From assembly GCA_027021605.1 (NCBI GenBank), contig JALUUA010000004.1:1-20690 (forward strand): a DNA stretch of 20,690 bases. The letters run 5' to 3'. The number at the start of each line of letters is the position of its first letter. Positions within the stretch are counted from its first letter, which is position 1. Position numbers and translations under genes: made by a program. Positions 12,556 to 20,345 of this stretch are shown piece after piece. The DNA comes from Candidatus Bipolaricaulota bacterium (lineage in GTDB: Bacteria; Bipolaricaulota; Bipolaricaulia; RBG-16-55-9). The notes under the pieces were generated by a model that saw only the letters and a program-made list of their open reading frames with translations, was not told the DNA's origin and made no database searches.

Positions 12556-13341
12556 GATCATGTTGACGGCGGAGTAGAGGAGCACCGCGCCGAAGAGCCT
12601 TCGCAAAAAGACCCGGGGCACGCGGGTGGCCGTGTACGTCCCCAGCTGCGCCCCCACGATGATCCCCAGCGCCAGGGGGAGCGCATAATCTAAGCGCACG
12701 TTCCCCTGGACGTAGTGCTGCAGGGAGCCCACGAGCGCCGAGGGGCCCATCACGAACAAGCTGGTGGCCACGGACCGCAAGATGTCCACCCCCAGCAGCA
12801 GATTCATGGCGGGGACCATCACCACTCCGCCGCCGATCCCGAAGAAGCCCGAGGCCGTCCCCGCGATGATCCCCACGATCCCCGCTGCAAGGGGCGAGAA
12901 TCGCTCCCCGGGGTTCTCGACCCCCGCTTGGGTCTCTGAGGGGGGAGAGGGCCGTCGGCGCAGCCACTCGGCCACGGACTTGGGCTCCTTGCCCGTGAGC
13001 ATCACGCCCGCCACGTACAGCAACAGCACCCCGAAGGCGACGGCCAGCCCCCCGCTGGAGATGTAGCGCGTAAGAAAGGCCCCCAGCCACGCGCCCACCA
13101 ACGCCGTGGGCAGGAGCACCGCCCCCAGCCGAAAGTCCACCACTCGACGCTTTGCATAGCCCAGGGTGCTCGAGAGGCTGTTAAAGACGATGGCCGCAAG
13201 GCTCGTCCCCACGGCGACCTGGGTGGTGGGCACGTAGAAGAACGCGAGCAGCGGGACCATGAAGATCCCGCCGCCCACCCCGATCATGCTGGCCACGAAC
13301 CCCACGCCCACGGCGGCGACGGCGAGCACGAGGTATTCCAT
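12532..13341 (-). CDS. sulfite exporter TauE/SafE family protein (DUF81)
   Basis: Integral membrane protein of 269 aa with about eight membrane helices in two homologous halves. Each half carries the family's glycine-rich motif, GVGGGIFMVP at 21-30 and GIGGGVVMVP at 168-177, joined by a hydrophilic linker (~117-148). Members export sulfite, sulfoacetate or other organosulfur anions, or move related small molecules; the substrate here is unknown. The ATG at 13341 comes 2 nt after the stop of the gamma-glutamyltransferase gene, whose last codons supply a GGGG ribosome site. It is the last gene of the gntR-led operon, which fits export of a sulfur product from a gamma-glutamyl thiol, an inference from context. 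A much longer open reading upstream in this frame is only the shadow of the transferase gene. Confidence 0.93.
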   Translation of the reverse strand: MEYLVLAVAAVGVGFVASMIGVGGGIFMVPLLAFFYVPTTQVAVGTSLAAIVFNSLSSTLGYAKRRVVDFRLGAVLLPTALVGAWLGAFLTRYISSGGLAVAFGVLLLYVAGVMLTGKEPKSVAEWLRRRPSPPSETQAGVENPGERFSPLAAGIVGIIAGTASGFFGIGGGVVMVPAMNLLLGVDILRSVATSLFVMGPSALVGSLQHYVQGNVRLDYALPLALGIIVGAQLGTYTATRVPRVFLRRLFGAVLLYSAVNMILKGLAAP

Positions 13342-13343
13342 CG

Positions 13344-14969
13344 TTAGAACCCCATGGCGCAGCCGTCCTTGCGGGGATCGGAAGCCCCGGCCAGCATCCC
13401 CGTCTCCGGGTCGATCGCGATGAGCTGCGCTCCCCCGAAGTTCCCGTCCCCCGCAATTAGCTCGTGTCCCCTCTGTGCCAGCTCCTCCTGGATGGCTTTC
13501 AGCAAAAGGGGCTCGACGGCGACCTTCCGCCCGCCGTAGTACCGCACCCGCGGGGCCTCGACGGCCTCCTGGGGGTCCATCCCGTGATCCAGAAGATGGC
13601 ACAAGATCTGCACGTGCCCCTGGGGCTGCATGAACCCGCCCACCACCCCAAAGCTGAGCCACGGCTCCTTCTCGCGAAGGGCCATCGCGGGGATGATGGT
13701 GTGGTAGGGGCGCTTCCCCGGCTCCAGGCGGTTGGGGTGCTCCGGGTCGAGCGAGAAGAGCGCGCCCCGGTTCTGCAGCACGATCCCCGTTTCCTCCACC
13801 GCGATCCCCGAGCCAAAGGGCATAAACAGGCTCTCGATGAGCGAGACGACGTTGCGCTCCTCGTCCACGACCGTGACGTAGACCGTCCCGCCCTCGAGCG
13901 CGCCGGGGGGCCCCTCCTCGAGGGCCCGCTCCCCGATGAGGGCCCGCCGCTCGGCGGCGTACGCCTTCGACAAGAGCTTTGCCACGGGCACCTCCGCGAA
14001 ACGGGGGTCGGCAATGTAGCGCTTCCCGTCCGCGAACGCCAGCTTCAACGCCTCGATCACCCGGTGGTAGAACTCCGCGGTCGGTCCTTGAGAAGAGAGA
14101 TCGAAGCCTTCCAGGATGTTGAGCGCCAGGAGCGCGATCAGGCCCTGGCCGTTCGGGGGGTGCTCCAGCACCTCTACACCGCGATACGTTGTGGAAATAG
14201 GCTCCCCCCACTCCGGGCGGAACGCCCTTAAATCTTCAAGGGAGAGCGGGCTCCCCAGCCTCTCCAGCTCCGTGACGATGGCGCGGGCGATCGCGCCCTC
14301 GTAGAAGGCGTCCACGCCCTCGTGGGCGATCGCCCGCAGCGTCCGCGCTAAGGGCGGGTTGCGGAAGACCTCGCCGGGTTGTGGAGCCCGGCCCCCCGGG
14401 AGGTACGTTCGTGCGGCGGCCTCGTGCCGCTTGAGCTTGTCTTCGTGCTGCCGCCACCTTTGGCTCGTGATCTCCAGGACGGGAAAGCCGTGCTCGGCAT
14501 ACCGAATCGCGGGATCGAGTAGCTCTTCTAGGGGTTTCGTCCCGAAGCGCTCGAGGAGGGCCTCCCAGCCGCGCAGCGCTCCGGGGACCGTGACGCTCAG
14601 CGCCCCGTCTTGAGGCATCCGTTCGTAGCCCTTTTCCCTAAGCTCGGGGAGGGAGATCTGTCGGGGAGCGGGGCCGCTGGCGTTGAGCGCGTAGACCCTG
14701 CGCTCTCTTGCGGGGTAAACGAGGGCGAAGAGGTCCCCGCCGATCCCGGTGCTCATGGGCTCGGTGACGCCCAGAACGGCGACGGAGGCGATCGCGGCGT
14801 CCACGGCGTTCCCGCCCTGCCACAGAACCCGGAGCCCGGCCTGGACGGCCAGGGGCTGGCTGGTGGTCACCATCGCGTGGGGGGCTCTTACGGTGGAGCG
14901 GCTCTTACATGAAGGACCTTTCCGGTGATAACCCAAGTAGGATTCCCCCCTTCGGGTGCCGTAAGGCAC
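13344..14969 (-). CDS. ggt: gamma-glutamyltransferase family protein (cytoplasmic, YwrD-like)
   Basis: N-terminal-nucleophile hydrolase that cuts gamma-glutamyl bonds (glutathione, its conjugates, gamma-glutamyl peptides) after self-cleavage into two chains. Seen: GGNAVDAAIASVAVLGVTEP (52-71), STGIGGDLFAL (73-83), and the cleavage site with Thr362 as the expected new N-terminus in GTVYVTVVDE. The small-subunit loops are PFGSGI (384-389) and FGVVGGFMQPQGHVQ (440-454), and the family ending is DPRKDGCAMGF. The TVYxTV form at the nucleophile, in place of TTHxSV, is typical of the YwrD-like branch. At 541 aa it is of normal length, with no signal peptide, so it should act in the cytoplasm on imported substrates. 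GTG 14969 is chosen because AAGGTG lies 8 nt upstream. That GTG sits inside a hairpin. Confidence 0.95.
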   Translation of the reverse strand: MPYGTRRGESYLGYHRKGPSCKSRSTVRAPHAMVTTSQPLAVQAGLRVLWQGGNAVDAAIASVAVLGVTEPMSTGIGGDLFALVYPARERRVYALNASGPAPRQISLPELREKGYERMPQDGALSVTVPGALRGWEALLERFGTKPLEELLDPAIRYAEHGFPVLEITSQRWRQHEDKLKRHEAAARTYLPGGRAPQPGEVFRNPPLARTLRAIAHEGVDAFYEGAIARAIVTELERLGSPLSLEDLRAFRPEWGEPISTTYRGVEVLEHPPNGQGLIALLALNILEGFDLSSQGPTAEFYHRVIEALKLAFADGKRYIADPRFAEVPVAKLLSKAYAAERRALIGERALEEGPPGALEGGTVYVTVVDEERNVVSLIESLFMPFGSGIAVEETGIVLQNRGALFSLDPEHPNRLEPGKRPYHTIIPAMALREKEPWLSFGVVGGFMQPQGHVQILCHLLDHGMDPQEAVEAPRVRYYGGRKVAVEPLLLKAIQEELAQRGHELIAGDGNFGGAQLIAIDPETGMLAGASDPRKDGCAMGF

Positions 14970-14970
14970 C
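14955..14970 (-). promoter_or_regulatory. hairpin enclosing the ggt start codon
   Basis: On the minus strand GGTGCC-TTAC-GGCACC, a perfect 6-bp stem with a tetraloop. The GTG start (14969-14967) is in the 5' arm. The ribosome site and the stop codon of the DUF1028 gene are just before it, so a ribosome finishing the upstream gene could open it (translational coupling). Confidence 0.55.
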
Positions 14971-14974
14971 GATC

Positions 14975-15637
14975 TTACACCTTGATGCGGCTAAAGAGCC
15001 TTAATCCCTCGGGGCCGTACTCCTTCTCGATGCGCTTTGAGTGCTCGAGGACGACACGATAAATGCGCCGCAACTCGGCCACGGGGTCCGGGTGCTCATC
15101 CACCCGGAGGTTATGATACATACGGGGATCGGGAGAGGCGACCAACAAGGCAGCCGATTGTCTCCCGCGCTTGTCCCCCCCGGCGGCTTGCCCGGCTTCC
15201 AAAGCCCGAAGCAGTCGCTCGCTCAGCTCCTCTCCTGCCGAGGCTTCATACGCCTCAGCCATCGCCTCCACGACCTCCGGTCCGACGAGCATGTTTCCGG
15301 CCACGGTGAAGTGCTTCCCCTGGAGGTGGCCCGCCCACCCCACGCATTTCTCGCCCGTGAAGGCGAAGCTCTCCCGGGCGTCTACCCCGTGGAGTTGGCG
15401 GAGCTGTCGGTCCGCGTCGGCCTCGAGCAGAGCCTTCAGTGCGACTCCAATGGGCACCTCCGCATCCAGCAGCGCCAGGCCCCGGCGGCCTAAGTCGGTG
15501 TTCACGCGGGCCTGCGTCGCGATGGCTCCTTGAAGCCCCACGAACGGCACCAAGCTCCCCACGTTGGGGCGGGCCGTCGAGACGGCCACCCCAAAGCTCT
15601 TTGTATGGGAATCGTAAGCTGCAATCGAGAAGGTCAT
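14975..15637 (-). CDS. DUF1028 family protein (Ntn-hydrolase-like fold)
   Basis: 220 aa. The N-terminus MTFSIAAYDSHTKSFGVAVST, then GLQGAIATQARVNTDLGRRGL (35-55), HFTVAGNMLVG (109-119) and the strongly conserved AGGDKRGRQSAALLV (151-165) identify DUF1028. The known structure of the family has an Ntn-hydrolase-like fold. After removal of Met1, Thr2 would be the N-terminal residue, but its catalytic use is not established. The family is often found next to peptide transporters and gamma-glutamyltransferases, and here it lies between them: its ATG shares one base with the stop of the dppC-like gene (TGATG), and its stop is 5 nt before the transferase GTG. A role as a peptidase or amidase on the imported compound is a reasonable guess. 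No signal peptide, hence cytoplasmic. Confidence 0.93.
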   Translation of the reverse strand: MTFSIAAYDSHTKSFGVAVSTARPNVGSLVPFVGLQGAIATQARVNTDLGRRGLALLDAEVPIGVALKALLEADADRQLRQLHGVDARESFAFTGEKCVGWAGHLQGKHFTVAGNMLVGPEVVEAMAEAYEASAGEELSERLLRALEAGQAAGGDKRGRQSAALLVASPDPRMYHNLRVDEHPDPVAELRRIYRVVLEHSKRIEKEYGPEGLRLFSRIKV

Positions 15638-16575
15638 CAGCGTTTCGTCTCCTCCCGGTACTCCCGCACGTCGAAGAGGTCCCGCAGGGCATCCCCCAGG
15701 AAGTTGATGCTGAGCACCGTGAGCATGATGGCCAACCCGGGGAAGACGCCCAGCCACCAAGCGCGGGAGATGAACGTTCGAGCATCGCTTAGGATCAGCC
15801 CCCAGGTGGGGGTGGTGGGCTTGACCCCCAACCCCAAGAACGACAGGCCCGCTTCGGCCAGAATGGCGTAGGAGACGCTCACGGTCGCCTGGACGATGAC
15901 GGGAGCCAGGGCGTTGGGAAGGATGTGCTTCCCCATGATGCGCAGATCGGACGCCCCCAAGGAGCGGGCGGAGAGCACGTATTCCTCCTCCCGGAGGGAG
16001 AGGACCATGGCGCGGGCAATCCGCGCAAAGTCGTCGAGAAACGCTAACGATACGGCCACGATCACGTTCTCCAGCCCTGTGCCGAAGATCGCGACCAAAT
16101 AGACGGCGATGATGAAGTTGGGAAAGGCCCACTGCAGGTCGATATAGCGCATGATGAGGCTGTCGAGCCAGCCGCCGTAGTAGCCCGCCAGCAACCCGAG
16201 GAATACCCCCACGATCATGGCGAGCCCGACGGTCACCACCCCGACGAAGAGCGAGATCCGGGCCCCGTAAAGGATGCGGCTGAGCAGATCTCGACCGAGA
16301 TCGTCGGTGCCCAGGGGGTGAGCCGCCGAGGGGGGGAGAAGCATCTCGAACTCCTGGGCTCGGGGGTCGTAGGGGGCAATCCAAGGGGCGAAGATCGCCG
16401 AAGCGGTCATCCCCAGAAGCACCAGCAGCCCGAAGAGGGCTTTCTTGTCCCGGCGGAGTACCTTGACCCAGCGCGGCGAACGGCGCCGCGGAAGACCCGC
16501 CTCCTCCCGGGAGCGGGGGACGGCTTGAGCCGGGTATTGAACAGCAGCGGACGCGCGGGGTTGTCTATTCTTCAT
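15637..16575 (-). CDS. peptide/nickel-type ABC transporter permease (DppC-like)
   Basis: Inner-membrane subunit of a dipeptide/oligopeptide-class importer. It is 312 aa with an unusually long, basic, proline-rich cytoplasmic N-terminus (1-46) before the first membrane helix (~47-66). DppC family marks are the periplasmic HPLGTDDLGRDLLSRILYGAR (86-106), the membrane region 108-180, and the EAA loop near 200-222 (LSARSLGASDLRIMGKHILP). Its ATG overlaps the end of the dppB-like gene by 11 nt, and its stop overlaps the DUF1028 start by one base, so the genes are translationally coupled. It pairs with the dppB-like product. No DppD/DppF ATPase genes are present in the operon. Confidence 0.96.
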   Translation of the reverse strand: MKNRQPRASAAVQYPAQAVPRSREEAGLPRRRSPRWVKVLRRDKKALFGLLVLLGMTASAIFAPWIAPYDPRAQEFEMLLPPSAAHPLGTDDLGRDLLSRILYGARISLFVGVVTVGLAMIVGVFLGLLAGYYGGWLDSLIMRYIDLQWAFPNFIIAVYLVAIFGTGLENVIVAVSLAFLDDFARIARAMVLSLREEEYVLSARSLGASDLRIMGKHILPNALAPVIVQATVSVSYAILAEAGLSFLGLGVKPTTPTWGLILSDARTFISRAWWLGVFPGLAIMLTVLSINFLGDALRDLFDVREYREETKR

Positions 16576-17515
16576 AGCGAATTCGGGGGTTGATCAACGT
16601 ATAGAGCACGTCAACCAGGAGGTTGGTGAAGACGAAGATGGCGGAGACGACCAAGATGGCCCCTTGGACAACGGGATAGTCGCGGTTGAGGATGCCCTGG
16701 ATGAGCACCCGCCCCAGGCCCTTGATGGCGAAGACGTTCTCCACGATGACCGCACCCGCCATGAGCAGGGCGAAGGCGATGCCCATGACGGTGATCACAG
16801 GGATGAGCGCGTTGCGCAGCGCGTGCTTGAAGATCACCCTCCGCTCGGGGAGCCCCTTGGCCCAGGCTACTTGTATGTAGTCCAATCGCAGCACCTCCAG
16901 CATCGCAGAGCGGATCATGCGGGCCAAGATCGCGGAGAACGCCGTTCCCACCGCAATAGCGGGCAAGATCAGGTGCGAAAGCCACGGCCAGAAGCCCTTC
17001 GAGAGGGGCACATACCCGATGGCCGGAAGCCACTGCAGGTGGACTGCAAAGACCAAGATGAGCAGGATTGCTAGCCAAAAATCGGGCATGCTCAGCCCCA
17101 GGAACGCCAGCACCGTGAACGTGTGATCCCACAGCGAGCCCCGCTTGACGGCGGAGAGGATCCCCGCCGGCACGGCCAACAGCAACGCGATGAGGAACGC
17201 CAAGCCCGCCAGGGAGAGCGTTCGAGGGATCGCTTCCTTGAGGATGCGGCTTACGGAGACACGGCTGCCGTAGATGGAGTTGCCCAGATCCCCTTGGAGG
17301 ACACGCCCCAACCACAAGGCGTACTGTACGTATATGGGCTGATCGAGTCCCAGCTTGCGGCGCAGCTCCTCGGCCGCCTGGGGGTCGCCCACGTCAAAGA
17401 GCATCGCGCGCAGGGGGTCTCCGGGGACAGCCCGCAGCATGAAGAAGACCAACGTGGCCACGGCCCACATCACCAGGAGAGCGTGAACGACCCGCTTCAG
17501 GATATATCGTGTCAC
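16565..17515 (-). CDS. peptide/nickel-type ABC transporter permease (DppB-like)
   Basis: Inner-membrane subunit that pairs with the DppC-like protein. It is 316 aa with six predicted membrane helices (near 10-28, 101-122, 133-160, 180-199, 236-258, 283-305). Diagnostic are the start MTRYILKRVVHALLVMW, the VPGDP (30-34) and GDLGNSIYGSR (75-85) periplasmic motifs, and the EAA loop DYIQVAWAKGLPERRVIFKH (212-231), followed by ALRNALIPVIT. GTG at 17515 is the start, with GGAGGAG 8 nt upstream. It follows the binding-protein gene after a 156-nt gap that holds a 20-bp imperfect repeat. Confidence 0.96.
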   Translation of the reverse strand: MTRYILKRVVHALLVMWAVATLVFFMLRAVPGDPLRAMLFDVGDPQAAEELRRKLGLDQPIYVQYALWLGRVLQGDLGNSIYGSRVSVSRILKEAIPRTLSLAGLAFLIALLLAVPAGILSAVKRGSLWDHTFTVLAFLGLSMPDFWLAILLILVFAVHLQWLPAIGYVPLSKGFWPWLSHLILPAIAVGTAFSAILARMIRSAMLEVLRLDYIQVAWAKGLPERRVIFKHALRNALIPVITVMGIAFALLMAGAVIVENVFAIKGLGRVLIQGILNRDYPVVQGAILVVSAIFVFTNLLVDVLYTLINPRIRYEE

Positions 17516-17540
17516 AGCCGATTCTCCTCCCCCTCTCTCC

Positions 17541-17614
17541 CGGGGACCTCGCTGCCCGTTTTAGCGCATCAGGGGCGACAGGGGCAAGCCGGGACGGGAG
17601 CCCTCGCTGCCGTT
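17541..17614. repeat. two copies of a 20-bp imperfect direct repeat between the binding-protein and permease genes
   Basis: CGGGGACCTCGCTGCCCGTT at 17541-17560 and CGGGAGCCCTCGCTGCCGTT at 17595-17614, start to start 54 bp. They lie in the 156-nt gap after the family-5 binding-protein gene. They may shape mRNA structure or stability at the junction where binding-protein mRNA is usually in excess; no perfect terminator hairpin was found here. Confidence 0.5.
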
Positions 17615-17671
17615 ACCCGTCCGTCTCCGTCTCAGGCGCCCGCCCCGGCTGCCCCGCACAGCGCCCTCGGT

Positions 17672-19459
17672 TTAGGGAGAGAGGGTTACGCGATCCAGGT
17701 CCACCAGGCCGGGAATGCGGCTCTCCGGCGGGTAGTTGACCTCCTTGCGGTAGACGAGGACGTCCACGGGGTGGAAGAGGAAGGCTGCAGCAACCTTGTC
17801 GGACGTGATCCGGTTGGCCCGCTGGACCAGCGCCTTGCGCTCGTTGAGGTCCGTCTCAACCCGCTGGCGGTCGATGAGGTCATCGACCTCACGCTCGGAG
17901 AAGTAGCCGAAGGGGAGTTCGGACGGGCGGTTCGGCCCGTTGAACTTCGAGGTCGTCTGCATCCAGTCGACGAGGCCGTCGTCGGGGTCGTAGTCGCCGC
18001 CGCTGCCGATCCGCAGCAGATCGAAGTCCATCGTGTCGAACTCGTCGATGAGCACGGGGAAGTCGCGGATCTCGATCTCAACGTCGATGTTGAGGTTCTT
18101 CTTGAGGATGTTGACGAGGATCTCGGCCTCGCGCCTGCCGGCGGGCGTGGTCTTGAGGGTAAGGGTAGGGAAGCCCTCGCCGTTGGGGAAGCCCGCCTCG
18201 GCCAGCAGCCGCCGGGCCTCCTCGGCGTCGAAGCGCTGCTCGCTCGTCTCGTTGATCGCGGTGTCGAAGAAGAAGCGCATCGCCGGGTTGATCGTGCCGA
18301 AGGCGGGCACCCCGCGCCCGAAGAGCGCCCGCCGGATGAGGTCCTCGCGGTCGATCGCCTTGGCGATCGCCAAGCGCACCATGAAGCCCCGCTCCTTCTT
18401 GAGCTCCTCGACGGGCTTGTTGAAGTCGGGGACGGGGAAGGGCTCGCGGTGAGGGTTGATCCACAGCGCCTGGAAGCCCGGCCCCGGCTGGATGTCCACC
18501 ACCAACTCCGGATTGGCCAAGAAGCGGTCGACCAGCTCCGGGGCGACGGGGTTGCCCCCGATCAGCTGGATGTCCCCGGCCTCGATGGCCGCCGCCAGGG
18601 GCTCCGGCTCCGGGATCGGGATGATCGTCACCTTGTCGAGCTTGGGGCGCTCCGGGTCGAAGTAGTCCTCAAAGCGCTCCAACACCACGCCCTGCCCCAG
18701 CTGGTGGAAGACGACCCGGAACGGCCCGGTCCCCACGGGGGTGAGGCCGTACTGCTCGGGGCCCATCTCCTCGAGCGCCCGCTTGTTCACGATGGTGAGC
18801 GCCCGGCCGCTGGCCCGCTCCGTCGTCTTGACCAAGAACGAGGCTTGGGGGGCACTCAGCTTAAACTTGACGGTATAGTCGTCGACCTTTTCGACGCTTT
18901 CCACCTGAGCCAGAACCCGAGAGTGGATGGACTGGTTGGGGTCCTTCGAGCGGTTGAAGGTGAAGATCACGTCGTCGGCGGTGAAGGGGTCCCCGTTGTG
19001 GAACCGGACGCCCTCGCGCAGGAAGAAGGTCCACTCCGTCCCGTCGTCGGAGACCGTCCAGTCGACGGCCAGATCCCCCTCGGCAATCAGGTCGGCGTTG
19101 ATGTGGGTGAGCCCACTCAGCACGTTCGAGGCGATCTGAAACTGGAGGACTTGGTTGATTTGCGCCGGGTCGAGAGTGCGGATCTCGCCCGTTCCGGCCC
19201 ATCCGGCCGTCAGCTCCCCTCCCACTTGTCCATAGGCAATCCGTCCCATGGGCTTGGGCAGGAGGTGCCCCATCGACAGGATCCCCGCGGCCGCCAGCAG
19301 CCTCAAGACCGTCCGACGACTCATCTTCGGCCCGCGTAGATCCGCCTTGCTCAAACCAAACAGCGGGTCCTTCGGGTCGAAGTCGTACGCCCACTTGAGC
19401 TCCTTGCGAATCCGCTCCTTCTCCGGCTCCGGAAGGCCCTCCCGCCTCTCCTCCGTCAT
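17672..19459 (-). CDS. peptide ABC transporter substrate-binding protein (family 5) with Tat-type signal
   Basis: Exported solute-binding protein of 595 aa, the ligand-binding part of the importer encoded downstream. Family-5 marks are LREGVRFHNGDPFTADDV (147-164), the LTPVGTGPFRV region and the C-terminal lobe ending in LVDLDRVTLSP. The start is ATG 19459, because AAAGGAGGT stands 6-7 nt before it. This gives a twin-arginine signal, SRRTVLRLLAAAG (47-59, Arg48-Arg49), after an exceptionally long, charged 46-residue leader, then a hydrophobic core and a likely cleavage near AYG|Q (77/78). A start at Met46 would give a normal Tat signal but has no good ribosome site. The family binds peptides, nickel, glutathione or sugars; with the linked transferase a gamma-glutamyl peptide is favoured. 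Confidence 0.95.
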   Translation of the reverse strand: MTEERREGLPEPEKERIRKELKWAYDFDPKDPLFGLSKADLRGPKMSRRTVLRLLAAAGILSMGHLLPKPMGRIAYGQVGGELTAGWAGTGEIRTLDPAQINQVLQFQIASNVLSGLTHINADLIAEGDLAVDWTVSDDGTEWTFFLREGVRFHNGDPFTADDVIFTFNRSKDPNQSIHSRVLAQVESVEKVDDYTVKFKLSAPQASFLVKTTERASGRALTIVNKRALEEMGPEQYGLTPVGTGPFRVVFHQLGQGVVLERFEDYFDPERPKLDKVTIIPIPEPEPLAAAIEAGDIQLIGGNPVAPELVDRFLANPELVVDIQPGPGFQALWINPHREPFPVPDFNKPVEELKKERGFMVRLAIAKAIDREDLIRRALFGRGVPAFGTINPAMRFFFDTAINETSEQRFDAEEARRLLAEAGFPNGEGFPTLTLKTTPAGRREAEILVNILKKNLNIDVEIEIRDFPVLIDEFDTMDFDLLRIGSGGDYDPDDGLVDWMQTTSKFNGPNRPSELPFGYFSEREVDDLIDRQRVETDLNERKALVQRANRITSDKVAAAFLFHPVDVLVYRKEVNYPPESRIPGLVDLDRVTLSP

Positions 19460-19506
19460 CGCGCGACCTCCTTTCTCCTTTTCGCAATCACAGGGCAAGT
19501 CTCTGC

Positions 19507-19518
19507 GGTCTATCGACC
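19507..19518. promoter_or_regulatory. weak palindrome upstream of the binding-protein gene
   Basis: GGTC-TATC-GACC in the 126-nt gap between gntR and the binding-protein gene. It is a partial resemblance to a GntR operator core and could be a second regulator site. No convincing promoter was identified in this gap; the binding-protein gene may be read from the gntR promoter. Confidence 0.2.
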
Positions 19519-19585
19519 CGTCCGCCGTTCCTCTTCTTCTCCACAACCGCTTCGGCGAAAGGTATCACCCCCTTTCCCTCCCCCG

Positions 19586-20305
19586 TTAGTCCGCCATCTC
19601 CAAGTCCCTCTCCAGCAGCTCGAAGTGCCGCCGCATGCCCCGGACGGCTCGAGCGGCGTCTCGGCACGCGATCGCCTCATAGATCCGCCGATGGAGCTCA
19701 TAGGTCTCCTCGAACTTCCGGGAGTCCTCTTGGTAGAACTTCTCCCGCAGCCGACGGGGGAGCTGCTGGCGCAGCACTTCTAGGAGCGGCTCGAGGGCTC
19801 GGAGCACCAGCGAGTTGTGGGTGGCGGCTGCGATCGCCTGGTGAAAGCGATGGTTCGCCGCGGTGAACTCCTCGAAGTCCTGGGCCTCTGCAGCCCGCCG
19901 CATCTGAGCTAGGGCCTCGACGATCGCTTGGAGATCGCGAGGCGTTGCCTTGCGGCAGGCAAGACGGACCACGCTCTCCTCCAAGACCCGACGGGCCTCG
20001 AAGGCTTCCTCCAAGCTCTCGCTCTGCTCCAAGAGCAACCGCGCGCGGTACTCCTCCTCGAAGTTCGTGAGGTTCCGAAGGACGTAGGTACCGTCCCCCG
20101 GACGACTCTCCAAGATCCCCACGAGCTGTAGGGCGCTGATCGCCTCCCGCATCGAAGGACGGCTCACCCCCATCTGCTCGGCCATCTCCCGCTCTGGGGG
20201 CAGTCGATCGCCCGCCCGGTAGACCCCCCGGCGGATGGCGTCCACGATTTGCTCCAAAGCATAGGTGCTCTTCTTCTTCGTCCGGATCTTCTTGAACTCT
20301 GCCAT
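19586..20305 (-). CDS. GntR-family transcriptional regulator, FadR subfamily (FCD domain)
   Basis: Effector-responsive repressor of 239 aa. The winged helix is at ~12-77, with LPPEREMAEQMGVSRPSMREAISAL as its core (split 35-47 and 48-59) and the wing RPGDGTYV (68-75). The all-helical FCD ligand domain spans ~95-235. FCD metal ligands are usually Asp and three His; here His155 (NHRFH), His205 (ELHRRI) and His227 (MRRHFEL) are present, but the usual Asp is Asn151. The ATG at 20305 has no Shine-Dalgarno sequence and lies 10 nt after a -10 box, so the mRNA is nearly leaderless. As first gene of the operon it probably controls uptake and breakdown of the transported compound and its own synthesis, through the TGGT-N3-ACCA site at 20346-20356. 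Confidence 0.95.
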   Translation of the reverse strand: MAEFKKIRTKKKSTYALEQIVDAIRRGVYRAGDRLPPEREMAEQMGVSRPSMREAISALQLVGILESRPGDGTYVLRNLTNFEEEYRARLLLEQSESLEEAFEARRVLEESVVRLACRKATPRDLQAIVEALAQMRRAAEAQDFEEFTAANHRFHQAIAAATHNSLVLRALEPLLEVLRQQLPRRLREKFYQEDSRKFEETYELHRRIYEAIACRDAARAVRGMRRHFELLERDLEMAD

Positions 20306-20315
20306 GGTGGTCGAG

Positions 20316-20344
20316 ATCCTAGCACATTTCGGTCAGATGGTCAA
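20316..20344 (-). promoter_or_regulatory. promoter of gntR and probably of the operon
   Basis: On the minus strand TTGACC (20344-20339), a 17-nt spacer and TAGGAT (20321-20316), with the TGn extension just before the -10. The start point falls 2-4 nt before the gntR ATG. Confidence 0.65.
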
Positions 20345-20345
20345 G

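Noticed and set aside
13342..14211. Upstream extension of the TauE frame (559 codons in all)
   Set aside because: The extension is a Gly/Arg/Pro-rich shadow of the gamma-glutamyltransferase gene. The true TauE start at 13341 directly follows the transferase stop.
17123..19339. A 738-codon open frame on the plus strand
   Set aside because: It runs antisense through the dppB-like and family-5 binding-protein genes, has no recognisable motif and low-complexity composition. It results from the high GC content.
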